Source: Sediminibacterium sp. Gen4 (GTDB taxonomy: Bacteria; Bacteroidota; Bacteroidia; Chitinophagales; Chitinophagaceae). From it: a stretch of 48,371 nt of DNA. Shown piece by piece: positions 16,238-25,022 of this stretch (position 1 is the first letter of the stretch; each line of letters opens with the position of its first letter). Made by a program: the position numbers and the translations under genes. The notes beneath the pieces are model-generated. The model saw only the letters and a program-made list of their open reading frames with translations. It did not search any database and had not been told where the DNA came from. The DNA lies in NCBI GenBank assembly GCA_013391385.1, contig JACBFI010000028.1, forward strand, positions 1 to 48,371. Reading direction: 5' to 3'.

Positions 16238-17395
16238 TTACTTACTCAAAATACTCCTACTAATCACAATCCGCTGCACTTCACTAGTACCTTCATAAAT
16301 CTGAGTGATTTTTGCATCACGCATCAGTCTTTCTACATGGTATTCTTTTACAAAACCATAACCACCATGTACCTGAACAGCTTCAGTTGAGATCCACATC
16401 GCTGCTTCACTCGCATATACTTTCGCCATAGATGAACTGAGGGTATAGTCTAGTCCATTGTCTTTCTCCCATGCCGCTTTTAAACACAATAAACGAGCTG
16501 CTTCAATTTTAGTAGCCATATCAGCCAATTTAAATTGAATAGCTTGGTGATGCATGATCTCTTTACCAAATGCCTTACGTTGTTTACTGTATGCTAATGC
16601 CAATTCATAAGCACCACTTGCAATACCCAATGCCTGAGAAGCAATACCGATACGACCTCCGGCCAAAGTCTTCATTGCGAATTTGAAACCAAATCCATCT
16701 TCACCGATTCTGTTTTCTTTGGGCACTTTTACATCTGTTAATAAGATGCTGTGTGTATCACTACCTCTGATACCTAATTTATTTTCTTTTGCAGCTACAG
16801 TAACCCCCGGCCAGTTTTTTTCAACGATAAATGCATTGATCCCTTTACTTCCTTTCGCGGGGTCAGTTTGTGCAATCACTAAATACACAGAAGCTGATGA
16901 GCCGTTGGTGATCCAGTTTTTGGTACCATTCAATAAATAATGATCGCCCATATCTTCTGCGGTGGTACGCTGACTGGTGGCATCACTACCTGCTTCAGGT
17001 TCACTTAATAAGAAAGCGCCGATATATAATTCACCATCTTTACGTCCTTGTGCCAATGGCGTCAGGTATTTTTGCTTTTGTTCTTCAGAACCGAAGGTTT
17101 CCAATCCCCAACAAACCAAACTATTATTTACACTCATACAAACACTGGTACTCGCATCTACTTTACTGATTTCTTCCATAGCGAGCACATAGCTAACGGT
17201 ATCCATACCGGCACCACCATATTTAGGATCCACCATCATACCCATGAAACCTAATTCGGCCAGTTTCATGATTTGTTCTTTGGGAAACTGTTGTTTTTCA
17301 TCACGCTCAATAACGCCGGGCAAGCACTCATTTTGGGCAAAATCACGAGCCGCTTTCTGGATCATTACATGTTCTTCGCTTAACTGGAATTGCAT
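16238..17395 (-). CDS. acyl-CoA dehydrogenase (short/medium-chain type)
   Basis: The 385-residue flavoprotein has the full family fold: N-terminal helices, a beta domain with AFLLSEPEAGSD and NGTKNWITNG, and a C-terminal helical domain with RKAFGKEIMHHQAIQFKLAD. The catalytic base is E368 in QIYEGTSE, the position used by short- and medium-chain and butyryl-CoA dehydrogenases. It oxidises acyl-CoA to enoyl-CoA with electrons passing to ETF. The chain length cannot be read with certainty. A CTAAC-N4-GTTAG dyad next to the -7 element suggests control by a TetR-type fatty-acid regulator. The gene is monocistronic, with its own terminator. Confidence 0.92.
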   Translation of the reverse strand: MQFQLSEEHVMIQKAARDFAQNECLPGVIERDEKQQFPKEQIMKLAELGFMGMMVDPKYGGAGMDTVSYVLAMEEISKVDASTSVCMSVNNSLVCWGLETFGSEEQKQKYLTPLAQGRKDGELYIGAFLLSEPEAGSDATSQRTTAEDMGDHYLLNGTKNWITNGSSASVYLVIAQTDPAKGSKGINAFIVEKNWPGVTVAAKENKLGIRGSDTHSILLTDVKVPKENRIGEDGFGFKFAMKTLAGGRIGIASQALGIASGAYELALAYSKQRKAFGKEIMHHQAIQFKLADMATKIEAARLLCLKAAWEKDNGLDYTLSSSMAKVYASEAAMWISTEAVQVHGGYGFVKEYHVERLMRDAKITQIYEGTSEVQRIVISRSILSK

Positions 17396-17415
17396 ATGTT
17401 TTCTTTTTGGCGCTG

Positions 17416-17439
17416 CAAAAATAAGCTAACAAACGTTAG
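17416..17439 (-). promoter_or_regulatory. promoter and possible operator of the acyl-CoA dehydrogenase gene
   Basis: TATTTTTG on the minus strand (17416-17423) is an exact -7 element 20 nt before the start. Two bases upstream of it is the dyad CTAAC-AAAC-GTTAG (17426-17439), shaped like a TetR-family operator. The regulator is not in this window. Confidence 0.5.
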
Positions 17440-17454
17440 GAAAGAAGATTTTTG

Positions 17455-17483
17455 ATTTTTTGATCGCTGATTTTTTGATTTTT
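17455..17483. repeat. heptamer array GATTTTT
   Basis: Units GATTTTT, GATCGCT, GATTTTTT and GATTTTT (7, 7, 8 and 7 nt) in the spacer upstream of the acyl-CoA dehydrogenase gene. The same unit occurs at 20253-20316. The remaining spacer up to 17611 holds nothing I recognise. Confidence 0.6.
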
Positions 17484-17611
17484 GGGGATTCTGCTTCACA
17501 GGAAGAGTTCTATATTGACCGATTCAAACAGCGGATTGAGCCTGCAATCAAATATCACCGGAGAATTTGTTAAACAATTGGCTTTTGTCATGCGTTTAAG
17601 AGCGATCAAAG

Positions 17612-17619
17612 TAGTTTTG
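17612..17619 (+). promoter_or_regulatory. -7 element of the second TonB receptor gene
   Basis: TAGTTTTG matches TAnnTTTG and would leave a leader of roughly 60 nt before the start at 17685. A TTG lies 24 nt upstream, longer than usual. Confidence 0.45.
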
Positions 17620-17684
17620 CATTTTATCACTCCCCTGGCATTTAGGTTATTTCTTAACTGCATATCACTGACAAATCACAAATC

Positions 17685-20246
17685 ATGTTGAAAAATTTAC
17701 GTTACGTATTGATTGGATTATTGTTTACAGCCCGGGCTCTTGCACAAGATGAGAGAGATATGGATGTTGATAATCTCACTTTTAAAATTGCCAGTAATCG
17801 AATATTTGGAAAAATAACAGATGCCATTACCAATAAACCTTTGGAAGCAGTATCTGTTCAACTTTATGGTAAAGGGGTATACGGCAATGATAGTTTACTA
17901 AATGCTGTATTAACACGTACGAACGGTGATTTTCGTTTCACCAACTTACCCAAAGCCGATAGTTTTAAGCTGGTCATCAGCAGTATTGCATATGCTTCTA
18001 AAACATTCTCTGTTTTATTTACACCCGGCAATGTTCGAAAAATTGCTGAAACAGGATTCGTAGAAAAAGATTTGGGTAATATTTCGCTTGAACAAGATGC
18101 AACTACCCTCGCAGCGGTAGTGGTACGCTCTACCGCCAAGCCCGCACTAGAAATGGGTATCGATCGAAAAGTCTTCAACGTAGAGAAAAGTTTGACCGCT
18201 ACCGGTGGTACTGCCATCGATGTAATGAAAAATATCCCTTCTGTTTCAGTTGATGTGGAGGGAAATGTGCAGTTACGTAACAGTCAACCACAGATTTTTG
18301 TAGATGGTCGCCCTACCATTCTCACGTTGGATCAAATTCCATCAGATAATATTGAAACGATAGAACTGATTACCAATCCCTCTGCAAAATTTGATGCTGC
18401 CAGTACCGGTGGTATCATCAATATTATCCTGAAAAAAAATAAAAGAATCGGATTAAACGGCGTGGCAAGCATTGGTGGCGGCTACCCTGATATTTACAAT
18501 GGCAATCTGGCGATCAATGCCCGTCAGGGTAAAGTGAACTTATTTGCAAGTGGAAGTATCAATCAATCAGGTGGTATTGCTCGTGGTGAGTCATTAAGAG
18601 AAAATCGTGTCAATGGCGTAGCGGATAATTTCTTTAACCAATATTCTTCCAATGCACGTTTGAGAAGATTCAATTCCATTCGATTTGGATTAGATTACTT
18701 TCTTGATAACAGAAACACTTTATCTTTTACGCAAGGTATTGTAGACGGAAAATTTACCAATCGAGAGGAACAGGATCAATTCTACTTTGACAAAACAGGG
18801 ACCCTGCAAAGAACCGGAGACCGCTTAGCTGAAAACAGATCTGGGTTCAAACGGTATAATAGTCAGTTAAACTTTATACACAAATTTCCTGAAAATGGGA
18901 AGGAGTTAACAGCGAATGTGAACTTGAACTATGGTAGTGGTAATAATTTATCTAATATCACGAATGCCTTTTTCAATAACGATGGCACCCCCTTTTCACC
19001 AACTGCCAGAGTGAGAAATGACGGTACCAATAAAAACAATCAGCTCACCATTCAGGTAGATTATAGTGATCCAAAAGGCGAGAATGGCAAGCTGGAAACT
19101 GGATTAAGGTCTTATATCAATGATGTTAGTAGTTCATTTGCTGCTTTTGCGTTAGGGAATGGAGTAGAAACCAAATTGCCTTTAAGTAATAATATTCGCT
19201 ATAAAGAATCAGTACACGCCGGATATATTACGTATTCAAATAAGATCAATACCTTTTCTTATCAAGCCGGATTAAGAGCTGAGTATTCTGAGTTCGAAGG
19301 TGAATTATTGGATAGCGCTCGCAAATTTGGATATACCTATCCAAATAGCTGGGATCGTTTCTTAGATGGTTTCTTCCCTAGCTTATTTCTTACCAAAACG
19401 ATCAATGACAATACCGATATTCAACTGAATTATAGCCGTAGAATACGTAGACCTAATTTCAGACAATTAAACCCATTCGTGGATATTACCGACCCTGTGA
19501 ATCTCAATCAGGGAAATCCGCAGTTACAACCAGAGTTTACCAATTCTTTTGAATTCAATTACAATACAAAATATAAAAACGGCAGCTTTCTCGGTGTTCT
19601 ATACTTTAGGAATAATCAACGAGATATTACCCGCTTTAGCGATACCATAACAGCAGCACAATACCAGCAATTAAACAACGCAGCTGTTGATCCCAATGCA
19701 ATTTTAAATACATTCATCAATGCCCAATATACCAATCGATTCGGAGCAGAGTTTACACTACAACATAAAGTAGGTACTGATTTCGACCTTACACCCAGTG
19801 TTAACATGCAATACCGAAAAGTGAAAGCCATAGTCGGCGGACTTGATCTTAGCAATCAAGGCTTCAACTGGGAAGGAAAATTAATTGCGAACTATCGCTT
19901 TCCTACTACTAAAACATCCTTATTCAAAAACTTAAGTGTGCAAATGGTTGGTGAGTATGAATCTATGGAAGTAACGGCACAAGGTAAAACCATTGAACAA
20001 TACAGCATTGATTTAGCTTTTAGAAAAGATTTCTTGAAAGATAAAAAAGCGTCTCTCACATTAGCTGTAAACGACGTCTTCAATACCAACAGAAACGGAA
20101 ATATTTTTGATACAGAACTGTTCTATCAAACCGGCTATAACAGGAGAAATGTCAGAAACTTCCGTATTACTTTCTCTTACAAATTCGGAAGCGCTACATT
20201 TAAGCTGTTTAATAATAGGAATGGGAATAGAGATGATGAGGATTAA
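17685..20246 (+). CDS. outer-membrane beta-barrel family protein (TonB receptor-like)
   Basis: The 853-residue protein has a signal peptide (MLKNLRYVLIGLLFTARALAQ), a carboxypeptidase-regulatory-like repeat (about 38-130, IFGKITDAITNKPLEAVSV), a plug (about 150-250, with TAIDVMKNIPSVSVD and IETIELITNPSAKFDAAS) and a long beta-barrel ending FSYKFGSATF. The plug signature IDVMKNIPSVSVD and NPSAKFDAASTGGIINI is that of the outer-membrane beta-barrel subgroup of TonB-dependent receptors. The ligand is unknown. It resembles the gene at 27186-29633 in plan and they may be paralogues. A long inverted array separates it from the convergent amidase gene. Confidence 0.9.
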   Translation: MLKNLRYVLIGLLFTARALAQDERDMDVDNLTFKIASNRIFGKITDAITNKPLEAVSVQLYGKGVYGNDSLLNAVLTRTNGDFRFTNLPKADSFKLVISSIAYASKTFSVLFTPGNVRKIAETGFVEKDLGNISLEQDATTLAAVVVRSTAKPALEMGIDRKVFNVEKSLTATGGTAIDVMKNIPSVSVDVEGNVQLRNSQPQIFVDGRPTILTLDQIPSDNIETIELITNPSAKFDAASTGGIINIILKKNKRIGLNGVASIGGGYPDIYNGNLAINARQGKVNLFASGSINQSGGIARGESLRENRVNGVADNFFNQYSSNARLRRFNSIRFGLDYFLDNRNTLSFTQGIVDGKFTNREEQDQFYFDKTGTLQRTGDRLAENRSGFKRYNSQLNFIHKFPENGKELTANVNLNYGSGNNLSNITNAFFNNDGTPFSPTARVRNDGTNKNNQLTIQVDYSDPKGENGKLETGLRSYINDVSSSFAAFALGNGVETKLPLSNNIRYKESVHAGYITYSNKINTFSYQAGLRAEYSEFEGELLDSARKFGYTYPNSWDRFLDGFFPSLFLTKTINDNTDIQLNYSRRIRRPNFRQLNPFVDITDPVNLNQGNPQLQPEFTNSFEFNYNTKYKNGSFLGVLYFRNNQRDITRFSDTITAAQYQQLNNAAVDPNAILNTFINAQYTNRFGAEFTLQHKVGTDFDLTPSVNMQYRKVKAIVGGLDLSNQGFNWEGKLIANYRFPTTKTSLFKNLSVQMVGEYESMEVTAQGKTIEQYSIDLAFRKDFLKDKKASLTLAVNDVFNTNRNGNIFDTELFYQTGYNRRNVRNFRITFSYKFGSATFKLFNNRNGNRDDED

Positions 20247-20252
20247 TTTAAT

Positions 20253-20316
20253 TTTTGATTTTTTGATCTATGATTTTTTGATTTGAATCAAGAAATCATA
20301 GATCAAAAAATCAAAG
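20253..20316. terminator. 31-bp inverted heptamer array between convergent genes
   Basis: Left arm 20253-20283 and right arm 20286-20316 are reverse complements over 31 nt with two differences, around a 2-nt centre. Each arm consists of GATTTTT/GATCTAT units. It begins 6 nt after the TonB receptor stop and ends 2 nt before the amidase stop. It should fold into a strong hairpin with U-rich arms in both transcripts. Confidence 0.75.
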
Positions 20317-20318
20317 AA

Positions 20319-21128
20319 TCAATAATATTTCTTTTGAAGATTATACAAAACACTTTTATCTAAATCATTCATTCGCTTAGTGGTATCCTGTAAGAAATGG
20401 CGCTTGAAGGATTGTATGGCTGCGCTGGTATCTTTTACATCATAACCTATAATACGCAATGCCTGAATATGATTAAAATTTGCGGGAACAGGTTCTCTGA
20501 TTTCATCATACCAAAGACCAAATCCTTTTTCTGCCAATAATTTCCAGGGAAACCGATAATTGGGATCATTTTTACGTGTTGGGGCAATATCACCATGACC
20601 AATAAAGTTGGCAGATGGAATAGCATATTGCTTTTTGAGTCTATCTAACAAACTCAATAAACTATTGATCTGCAAACTATCAAAGGGCTCAAATCCATTG
20701 TTGTCTAATTCAATTCCTATGGAGACAGAATTGATATCGGTTTGGTTACCCCACTTCCCTACTCCACCATGCCATGCACGCAGATAATCGTTCAACATAT
20801 GATGTAATACACCAGATTTACAGATCACATAATGCGCACTTACAGAAGTACGGGGAAGTGTAAATGTTTTGAGTGTCTGGTCACAAGAATTTTGTGCAGT
20901 ATGATGAATGATGACAAAACTGGGCTTTCGCAAATTAAAATTGGTAGTCCCGACCCAATACGGAGGTAATAAAGCAGAGTCGGAAAATGCATTCTCCTTC
21001 GGCAATGCCGCTATCTCTTTGGCATAAGCTTTTACTTTTTGCTTGTATACCTTATTGGTAGACTTATATGGATGCGTTGAACAAGCAATGAAGATGAATA
21101 CAAAGAGTAATAAAACTGAACTTCTCAT
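20319..21128 (-). CDS. N-acetylmuramoyl-L-alanine amidase, lipoprotein
   Basis: The 269-residue protein has a lipobox (FIAC, Cys 16) and an amidase_2 (AmpD/PGRP) domain from about residue 68. It shows VIIHHTAQ (H75/H76), SAHYVI, the tryptophan of AWHGG, IGIELDN with E140, and GHGDIAPTRKNDPN with H178 and D188. H75 or H76, H178 and D188 would hold the zinc. Such enzymes cut the bond between muramic acid and the stem peptide in peptidoglycan. About 70 C-terminal residues (from about 200) form a helical extension. It probably sits in the periplasm on a lipid anchor and serves wall recycling or remodelling. It is divergent from the HD gene. Confidence 0.9.
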   Translation of the reverse strand: MRSSVLLLFVFIFIACSTHPYKSTNKVYKQKVKAYAKEIAALPKENAFSDSALLPPYWVGTTNFNLRKPSFVIIHHTAQNSCDQTLKTFTLPRTSVSAHYVICKSGVLHHMLNDYLRAWHGGVGKWGNQTDINSVSIGIELDNNGFEPFDSLQINSLLSLLDRLKKQYAIPSANFIGHGDIAPTRKNDPNYRFPWKLLAEKGFGLWYDEIREPVPANFNHIQALRIIGYDVKDTSAAIQSFKRHFLQDTTKRMNDLDKSVLYNLQKKYY

Positions 21129-21198
21129 ATATTAGGTTAAGACGGAAAAATACAAAGAATATAATGATGAAGAATCTGTGTCACTAAATATCTCCTAT

Positions 21199-21300
21199 TT
21201 ACCTATTTTTATTCAGTGTTTTTCTGTGTTCTCTGTGGCAATTGATTTGCCACTGTCCAAATGACTCCTTCGGAGAAGACACTGAAAAACACTGAATAAA
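21199..21300. repeat. CTGTG-type intergenic element, copy 2
   Basis: Outer arms are near-perfect reverse complements (TTTATTCAGTGTTTTTC on the left, its complement ending at 21300), with inner TGTGGCAA/TTGCCACT. The right arm carries the 30-nt core shared with 616-645. The element fills the spacer between the divergent amidase and HD genes and ends 9 nt before the HD start. Confidence 0.8.
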
Positions 21301-21309
21301 TGATTGAAT

Positions 21310-21918
21310 ATGTCTTTACACTTGGGAAGAACAACATTTGGAGATCCTGTTAACAAAGGAAATGTACTATCCAGAGAAGAAGCAGAAGCACTATTTCATG
21401 AATGGGTAATAAACCCCAGATTGAAATTACACATGCTTCAGGTTGGACACCTGATGAAATGCTGGGCAGCTGAAAAGCTACAGGCTGATGATGCCACACA
21501 ATGGCGTTGGGAAATGGCCGGACTTCTACACGACGCAGACTGGGATCAATGGCCGGAATTGCATTGTAAAAAAATCATTGAAGAACTGGAACAGCGGAAT
21601 ATCGATCCGGAGATCATTCGTGCCATCGCCTCTCATGGTCATCATTATTTTGGCGTGATACCGGAAACCGAAATGGATAAAATGCTCTATGCATTTGATG
21701 AATTGTCCGGACTCATTCATGCGTATTCATTGATGCGTCCGGGTGGATATGATGGCATGGATGTAAAAGGCGTCAACAAACGACTCAAAGAAAAATCATT
21801 TGCCGCGAATGTTTCCCGAGAAGATATCAAAGATGCTTGTGAAAGAGCAGGAATAGACTTGAATGAGCTTATTGCATTTATTATTCCGAGACAGAGGGAG
21901 GTGAAGGGTGAAGGGTGA
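21310..21918 (+). CDS. HD-domain protein
   Basis: The 202-residue product is a single HD-type domain: H in LHMLQVGHLMKCW, then LLHDADWD with the HD pair, then ASHGHHYFG and a later D in YAFDELSG. HD domains are metal-dependent phosphohydrolases acting on nucleotides or similar substrates; this small stand-alone kind is often annotated as a predicted HD hydrolase. The substrate is unknown. An in-frame TTG at 21304 also exists, but ATG at 21310 is preferred. The last codons and the TGA stop lie within the start of the long heptamer array, which gives the tail REVKGEG. Confidence 0.8.
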   Translation: MSLHLGRTTFGDPVNKGNVLSREEAEALFHEWVINPRLKLHMLQVGHLMKCWAAEKLQADDATQWRWEMAGLLHDADWDQWPELHCKKIIEELEQRNIDPEIIRAIASHGHHYFGVIPETEMDKMLYAFDELSGLIHAYSLMRPGGYDGMDVKGVNKRLKEKSFAANVSREDIKDACERAGIDLNELIAFIIPRQREVKGEG

Positions 21919-22032
21919 AAAGTGAAAGGTGAAAGGTGAAAAGAAAATCAAAAGTAAAAAATCAAAAATCAGACATCCGACATCAGACATCAGACATTAG
22001 ACATTAGACATCAGACATCTACCATCTGACAT
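21900..22032. repeat. array of 19 heptamers in one register
   Basis: 133 nt can be divided into 19 consecutive 7-mers without a gap. The unit changes along the array: GGTGAAR (six), then AAAA-rich (four), then CAGACAT, CCGACAT or TAGACAT and related (nine), while the 7-nt register is kept. It begins within the last codons of the HD gene and ends 12 nt before the M24 peptidase start. This is the longest array in the window. Confidence 0.85.
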
Positions 22033-22044
22033 AAACAACTCTTT

Positions 22045-23388
22045 ATGAAAAAAATACTATTATTTGTTGCCATCACTCTGTTTTGCACATTTGTGGTTCG
22101 TGCGCAATATATTTTGCCTTTGAAAGAACAAGCCAGAGTGATCGATGAATTATTAGCGGAACGTTTGAACCATGTATTGCCTAGTTTGATGAAAGAGGAA
22201 GGTATTGATATGTGGATTGTAATTTCCCGAGAATACAACGAAGATCCGGTGATCAAAACCATGCTGCCTGCTACTTGGATTTCTGCCAGACGAAGAACCA
22301 TATTGGCTTTTTATAACAATCCGAATGGTACAATTGAAAAATATGCTATTGCGCGTTATAACGTAGGCAATGAGATCAAAGCAGCTTGGGATATGACTAA
22401 ATTCCCTGATCAATGGGACGCATTAACCGATCTGATCCAACAAAAGAATCCCAATAAAATCGGATTGAACTATTCTACGCATTATGGTCACGCTGACGGA
22501 CTCACTTTTACAGAACAAAAAGAGTTGATGGCGAAATTACCGGCCTCGACTGCTGCAAAAGTAGTGGGTGCTGAAAAATTGGCTGTACGTTGGTTAGAGA
22601 CCAGAACAGAAAGAGAAATGCAATTATACCCTCAATTAATTCAAATCACACATGATATTATCAAAGAAGGTTTTTCTGAGAAAGTGATCATGCCCGGTGT
22701 GACTACTACTGATGATCTGGTTTGGTGGTTTAGACAAAAGATCAGAGACTTAGGATTGGATACCTGGTTTCACCCTTCTGTAGCCGTTCAAAGAAATGAT
22801 CCGGAGAGTTTTGATCACTTGCGTTCATTTTCCAATCGTCCAAAAGATGAAGTGATACGTACCGGTGATCTTTTACATGTTGATATTGGCATCACTTACC
22901 TAAGATTGAATACCGATATTCAACAACATGCGTATGTACTACAGCCGGGAGAAAAAACGGCACCGGATTATCTGGTCAAAGCTTTTGAGAAAGGAAATCG
23001 TTTACAAGATATCCTCACCTCACAATTCAAAACAGGAAAGACGGGGAATCAGATATTGGCAGATGCATTAGCGCAGGCTAAATCTGAAAATATCCAGGCA
23101 GTGATCTATACACACCCAATCGGGTTTCATGGACATGCTGCAGGTCCAACCATTGGCTTATGGGATCAACAAGGAGGTGTACCCGGATCGGGAGACTTTC
23201 CCCTACATAAAAACACAGCCTATTCTATTGAATTGAATGCTGCATCAGAAATAACACAATGGAAAAAATCCATTCGCATCATGCTGGAGCAGGATGGATT
23301 TTGGGATGGTAAGCAATTCAGGTACATCAGTGGCAGACAAGTAAAACTACTGACCATACCATCACATGCATCACATATCGGCGATTGA
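22045..23388 (+). CDS. secreted M24-family metallopeptidase (Xaa-Pro aminopeptidase-like)
   Basis: The 447-residue protein has a signal peptide (MKKILLFVAITLFCTFVVRAQ), a creatinase-like N-terminal domain (about 25-190) and a pita-bread catalytic domain. Metal ligands expected in the M24 family can be placed: D280 in LLHVDIG, D291 in LNTDIQ, a His in HPIGFHGHAAGPTIG (357-371), E396 in SIELN and E415 in MLEQDGF. All five are present, so it is probably active. Such enzymes remove an N-terminal residue before proline, but the family also includes other hydrolases. It acts in the periplasm or outside. It is probably cotranscribed with the methyltransferase, 41 nt downstream. Confidence 0.85.
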   Translation: MKKILLFVAITLFCTFVVRAQYILPLKEQARVIDELLAERLNHVLPSLMKEEGIDMWIVISREYNEDPVIKTMLPATWISARRRTILAFYNNPNGTIEKYAIARYNVGNEIKAAWDMTKFPDQWDALTDLIQQKNPNKIGLNYSTHYGHADGLTFTEQKELMAKLPASTAAKVVGAEKLAVRWLETRTEREMQLYPQLIQITHDIIKEGFSEKVIMPGVTTTDDLVWWFRQKIRDLGLDTWFHPSVAVQRNDPESFDHLRSFSNRPKDEVIRTGDLLHVDIGITYLRLNTDIQQHAYVLQPGEKTAPDYLVKAFEKGNRLQDILTSQFKTGKTGNQILADALAQAKSENIQAVIYTHPIGFHGHAAGPTIGLWDQQGGVPGSGDFPLHKNTAYSIELNAASEITQWKKSIRIMLEQDGFWDGKQFRYISGRQVKLLTIPSHASHIGD

Positions 23389-23429
23389 TTGTTATTGTAT
23401 AGGAATCAATCAGCATTAAAAAGGATTCA

Positions 23430-24020
23430 ATGAATCAATTTCTTTCTCAGGAATATTGGAACAACAGGTATTTACAACATCAAACAGGTTGGGATATAGG
23501 CACTGTTTCAACACCGCTTAAGGAATATATCGATCAATTGTCTGATAAACATATCAGCATTCTCATTCCCGGAGGCGGCAACAGTTACGAAGCATTGTAT
23601 TTATTGGAACAAGGATTTACAGATGTTACCGTTATTGATTTGGCACCGGCAGTAACAGAAAAATTGAAATCTGAAACCAAATCCTATCAACCACATATAA
23701 AAATTCTCACTGGAGATTTTTTTGAATTAAATGGACAATACGATCTCATCCTTGAACAAACATTTTTCTGTGCCATCGATCCGGCATTAAGAGGACATTA
23801 CGTTACCAAAATGTCGGAACTACTGAAACCTCAAGGCAAATTGGTTGGAGTATTGTTCAACAGATCTTTCGAAGGTGGCCCACCTTTTGGCGGAAGTGAA
23901 GCGGAATACAGGACACTATTCAGTTCAACATTTCAGCAAATTCACATGGAACCTTGCTACAACTCCATTAACCCACGTTCAGGTAGTGAGTTATTTGTTG
24001 TGTTGGGAGATAGCGTATAG
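23430..24020 (+). CDS. SAM-dependent methyltransferase, TPMT-like
   Basis: The 196-residue enzyme opens with YWNNRYLQHQTGWDIG, the TPMT-type start (W-x-x-R ... T-G-W-D). The SAM-binding loop is ILIPGGGNSYEALYL (about 45-59), followed by VTVIDLAP and GDFFEL. Members methylate sulfur or other small acceptors; thiopurine methyltransferase is the named example. The natural substrate is not known. The final TAG stop overlaps the first unit of a heptamer array. It faces bshB1 convergently. Confidence 0.85.
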   Translation: MNQFLSQEYWNNRYLQHQTGWDIGTVSTPLKEYIDQLSDKHISILIPGGGNSYEALYLLEQGFTDVTVIDLAPAVTEKLKSETKSYQPHIKILTGDFFELNGQYDLILEQTFFCAIDPALRGHYVTKMSELLKPQGKLVGVLFNRSFEGGPPFGGSEAEYRTLFSSTFQQIHMEPCYNSINPRSGSELFVVLGDSV

Positions 24021-24118
24021 CTTATGGTTCATGGCTAATAGGTTATAACCTATGGCAAATAGTAAATAGTGTACCTATCAATTAAGCTATAAGCAATAAA
24101 CTATAAGCTATAAACATC
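24016..24118. repeat. heptamer array TATAGCT/AATAGGT with inverted part
   Basis: Nine units at 24016-24078 (TATAGCT, TATGGTT, CATGGCT, AATAGGT and similar), then five at 24084-24118 (AAGCTAT, AAGCAAT, AAACTAT and similar) in opposite sense. The methyltransferase stop codon is inside the first unit, and the array ends 3 nt before the bshB1 stop. Confidence 0.75.
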
Positions 24119-24120
24119 GC

Positions 24121-24849
24121 CTATGTACTATGCTTAATAATCGCATCAAAGCTCCTAATACCGATGATCTTCTCCGTAATATATCCTTCGGCATAGCCCA
24201 CTCCTATTCTTTTTCCCAGCATCATGGCACGGGCTTTTACTGTTTCTAAAAACTGTGGCGTGGAGATATAAGTTTGGGGCTCATCACCGCCCGTGCTATT
24301 AAATTGTGTGGTATAAGCCAAGACAGATTCAATCTTTTTATCCATGTATGCGGTGATATCGACAACAAATGATGGCTGAATAAAACGATCCTGTATGTAA
24401 TGAAAAACATAAGTAGGTCGCCATACTTCTTGTTTTATATCATCCACTATCGTTTCAATTTTTCGCAATCCGGATAAGAAAGCAGCATCGGAAACCAGTT
24501 TAGCACTTCGTCCATGATCCGGATGTCTGTCTTCCGGTGCATTGGCTAAAACGATCTCAGGCTGGTATTTCCGGATCATTTGAATCACAAGGCGCTGATG
24601 TGTTTCATCATTCTGGAAAAAACCATCTGCCATACCTAGGTTTTCTCGTACTTGAACACCTAGAATTTTGGCAGCAGCAGCAGCTTCCTGTTTACGAGTT
24701 TCTGCGGTACCACGAGTACCCAATTCACCACGCGTAAGATCTACAATTCCTACTTTCTTTCCTTCTGCCAATGCAGCCAGAATGGTACCGGAACAACCCA
24801 GTTCAACATCATCCGGATGAACGCCAAACGCCAATATATCCAGTTTCAT
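24121..24849 (-). CDS. bshB1: bacillithiol biosynthesis deacetylase BshB1
   Basis: The 242-residue LmbE-type enzyme removes the acetyl group from GlcNAc-malate in bacillithiol synthesis. Zinc-binding HPDDVELGC is at 11-19, with EDRHPDHGRS near 115-125 supplying the third ligand and a general acid-base His. The conserved VDLTRGELGTRG stretch and the C-terminal SFDAIIK fit the BshB1 subgroup. I start at MKLDILAFG (24849), since upstream in-frame Met codons add non-family residues. A TACCTTTG -7 element lies 18 nt before the start. A bacilliredoxin at 31158-31574 suggests that bacillithiol is used in this organism. Confidence 0.9.
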   Translation of the reverse strand: MKLDILAFGVHPDDVELGCSGTILAALAEGKKVGIVDLTRGELGTRGTAETRKQEAAAAAKILGVQVRENLGMADGFFQNDETHQRLVIQMIRKYQPEIVLANAPEDRHPDHGRSAKLVSDAAFLSGLRKIETIVDDIKQEVWRPTYVFHYIQDRFIQPSFVVDITAYMDKKIESVLAYTTQFNSTGGDEPQTYISTPQFLETVKARAMMLGKRIGVGYAEGYITEKIIGIRSFDAIIKHST

Positions 24850-24867
24850 ATTTTTTCGATTGAATGA

Positions 24868-24875
24868 CAAAGGTA
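24868..24875 (-). promoter_or_regulatory. -7 element of bshB1
   Basis: TACCTTTG on the minus strand, an exact TAnnTTTG match 18 nt from the start codon. No TTG is seen at the usual distance. Confidence 0.5.
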
Positions 24876-25022
24876 AGGTTTGCATTTGCATAAATAAGAT
24901 AGGGTATTTGCTTGAACACCCATCCCATCAAATCAATCTGCACTGTGATCATCAATAATAATAGAATTGTGTATTGGTTTCGATCACTACACCTGATGGA
25001 TCCTGATACAGAAATTTCTTTG

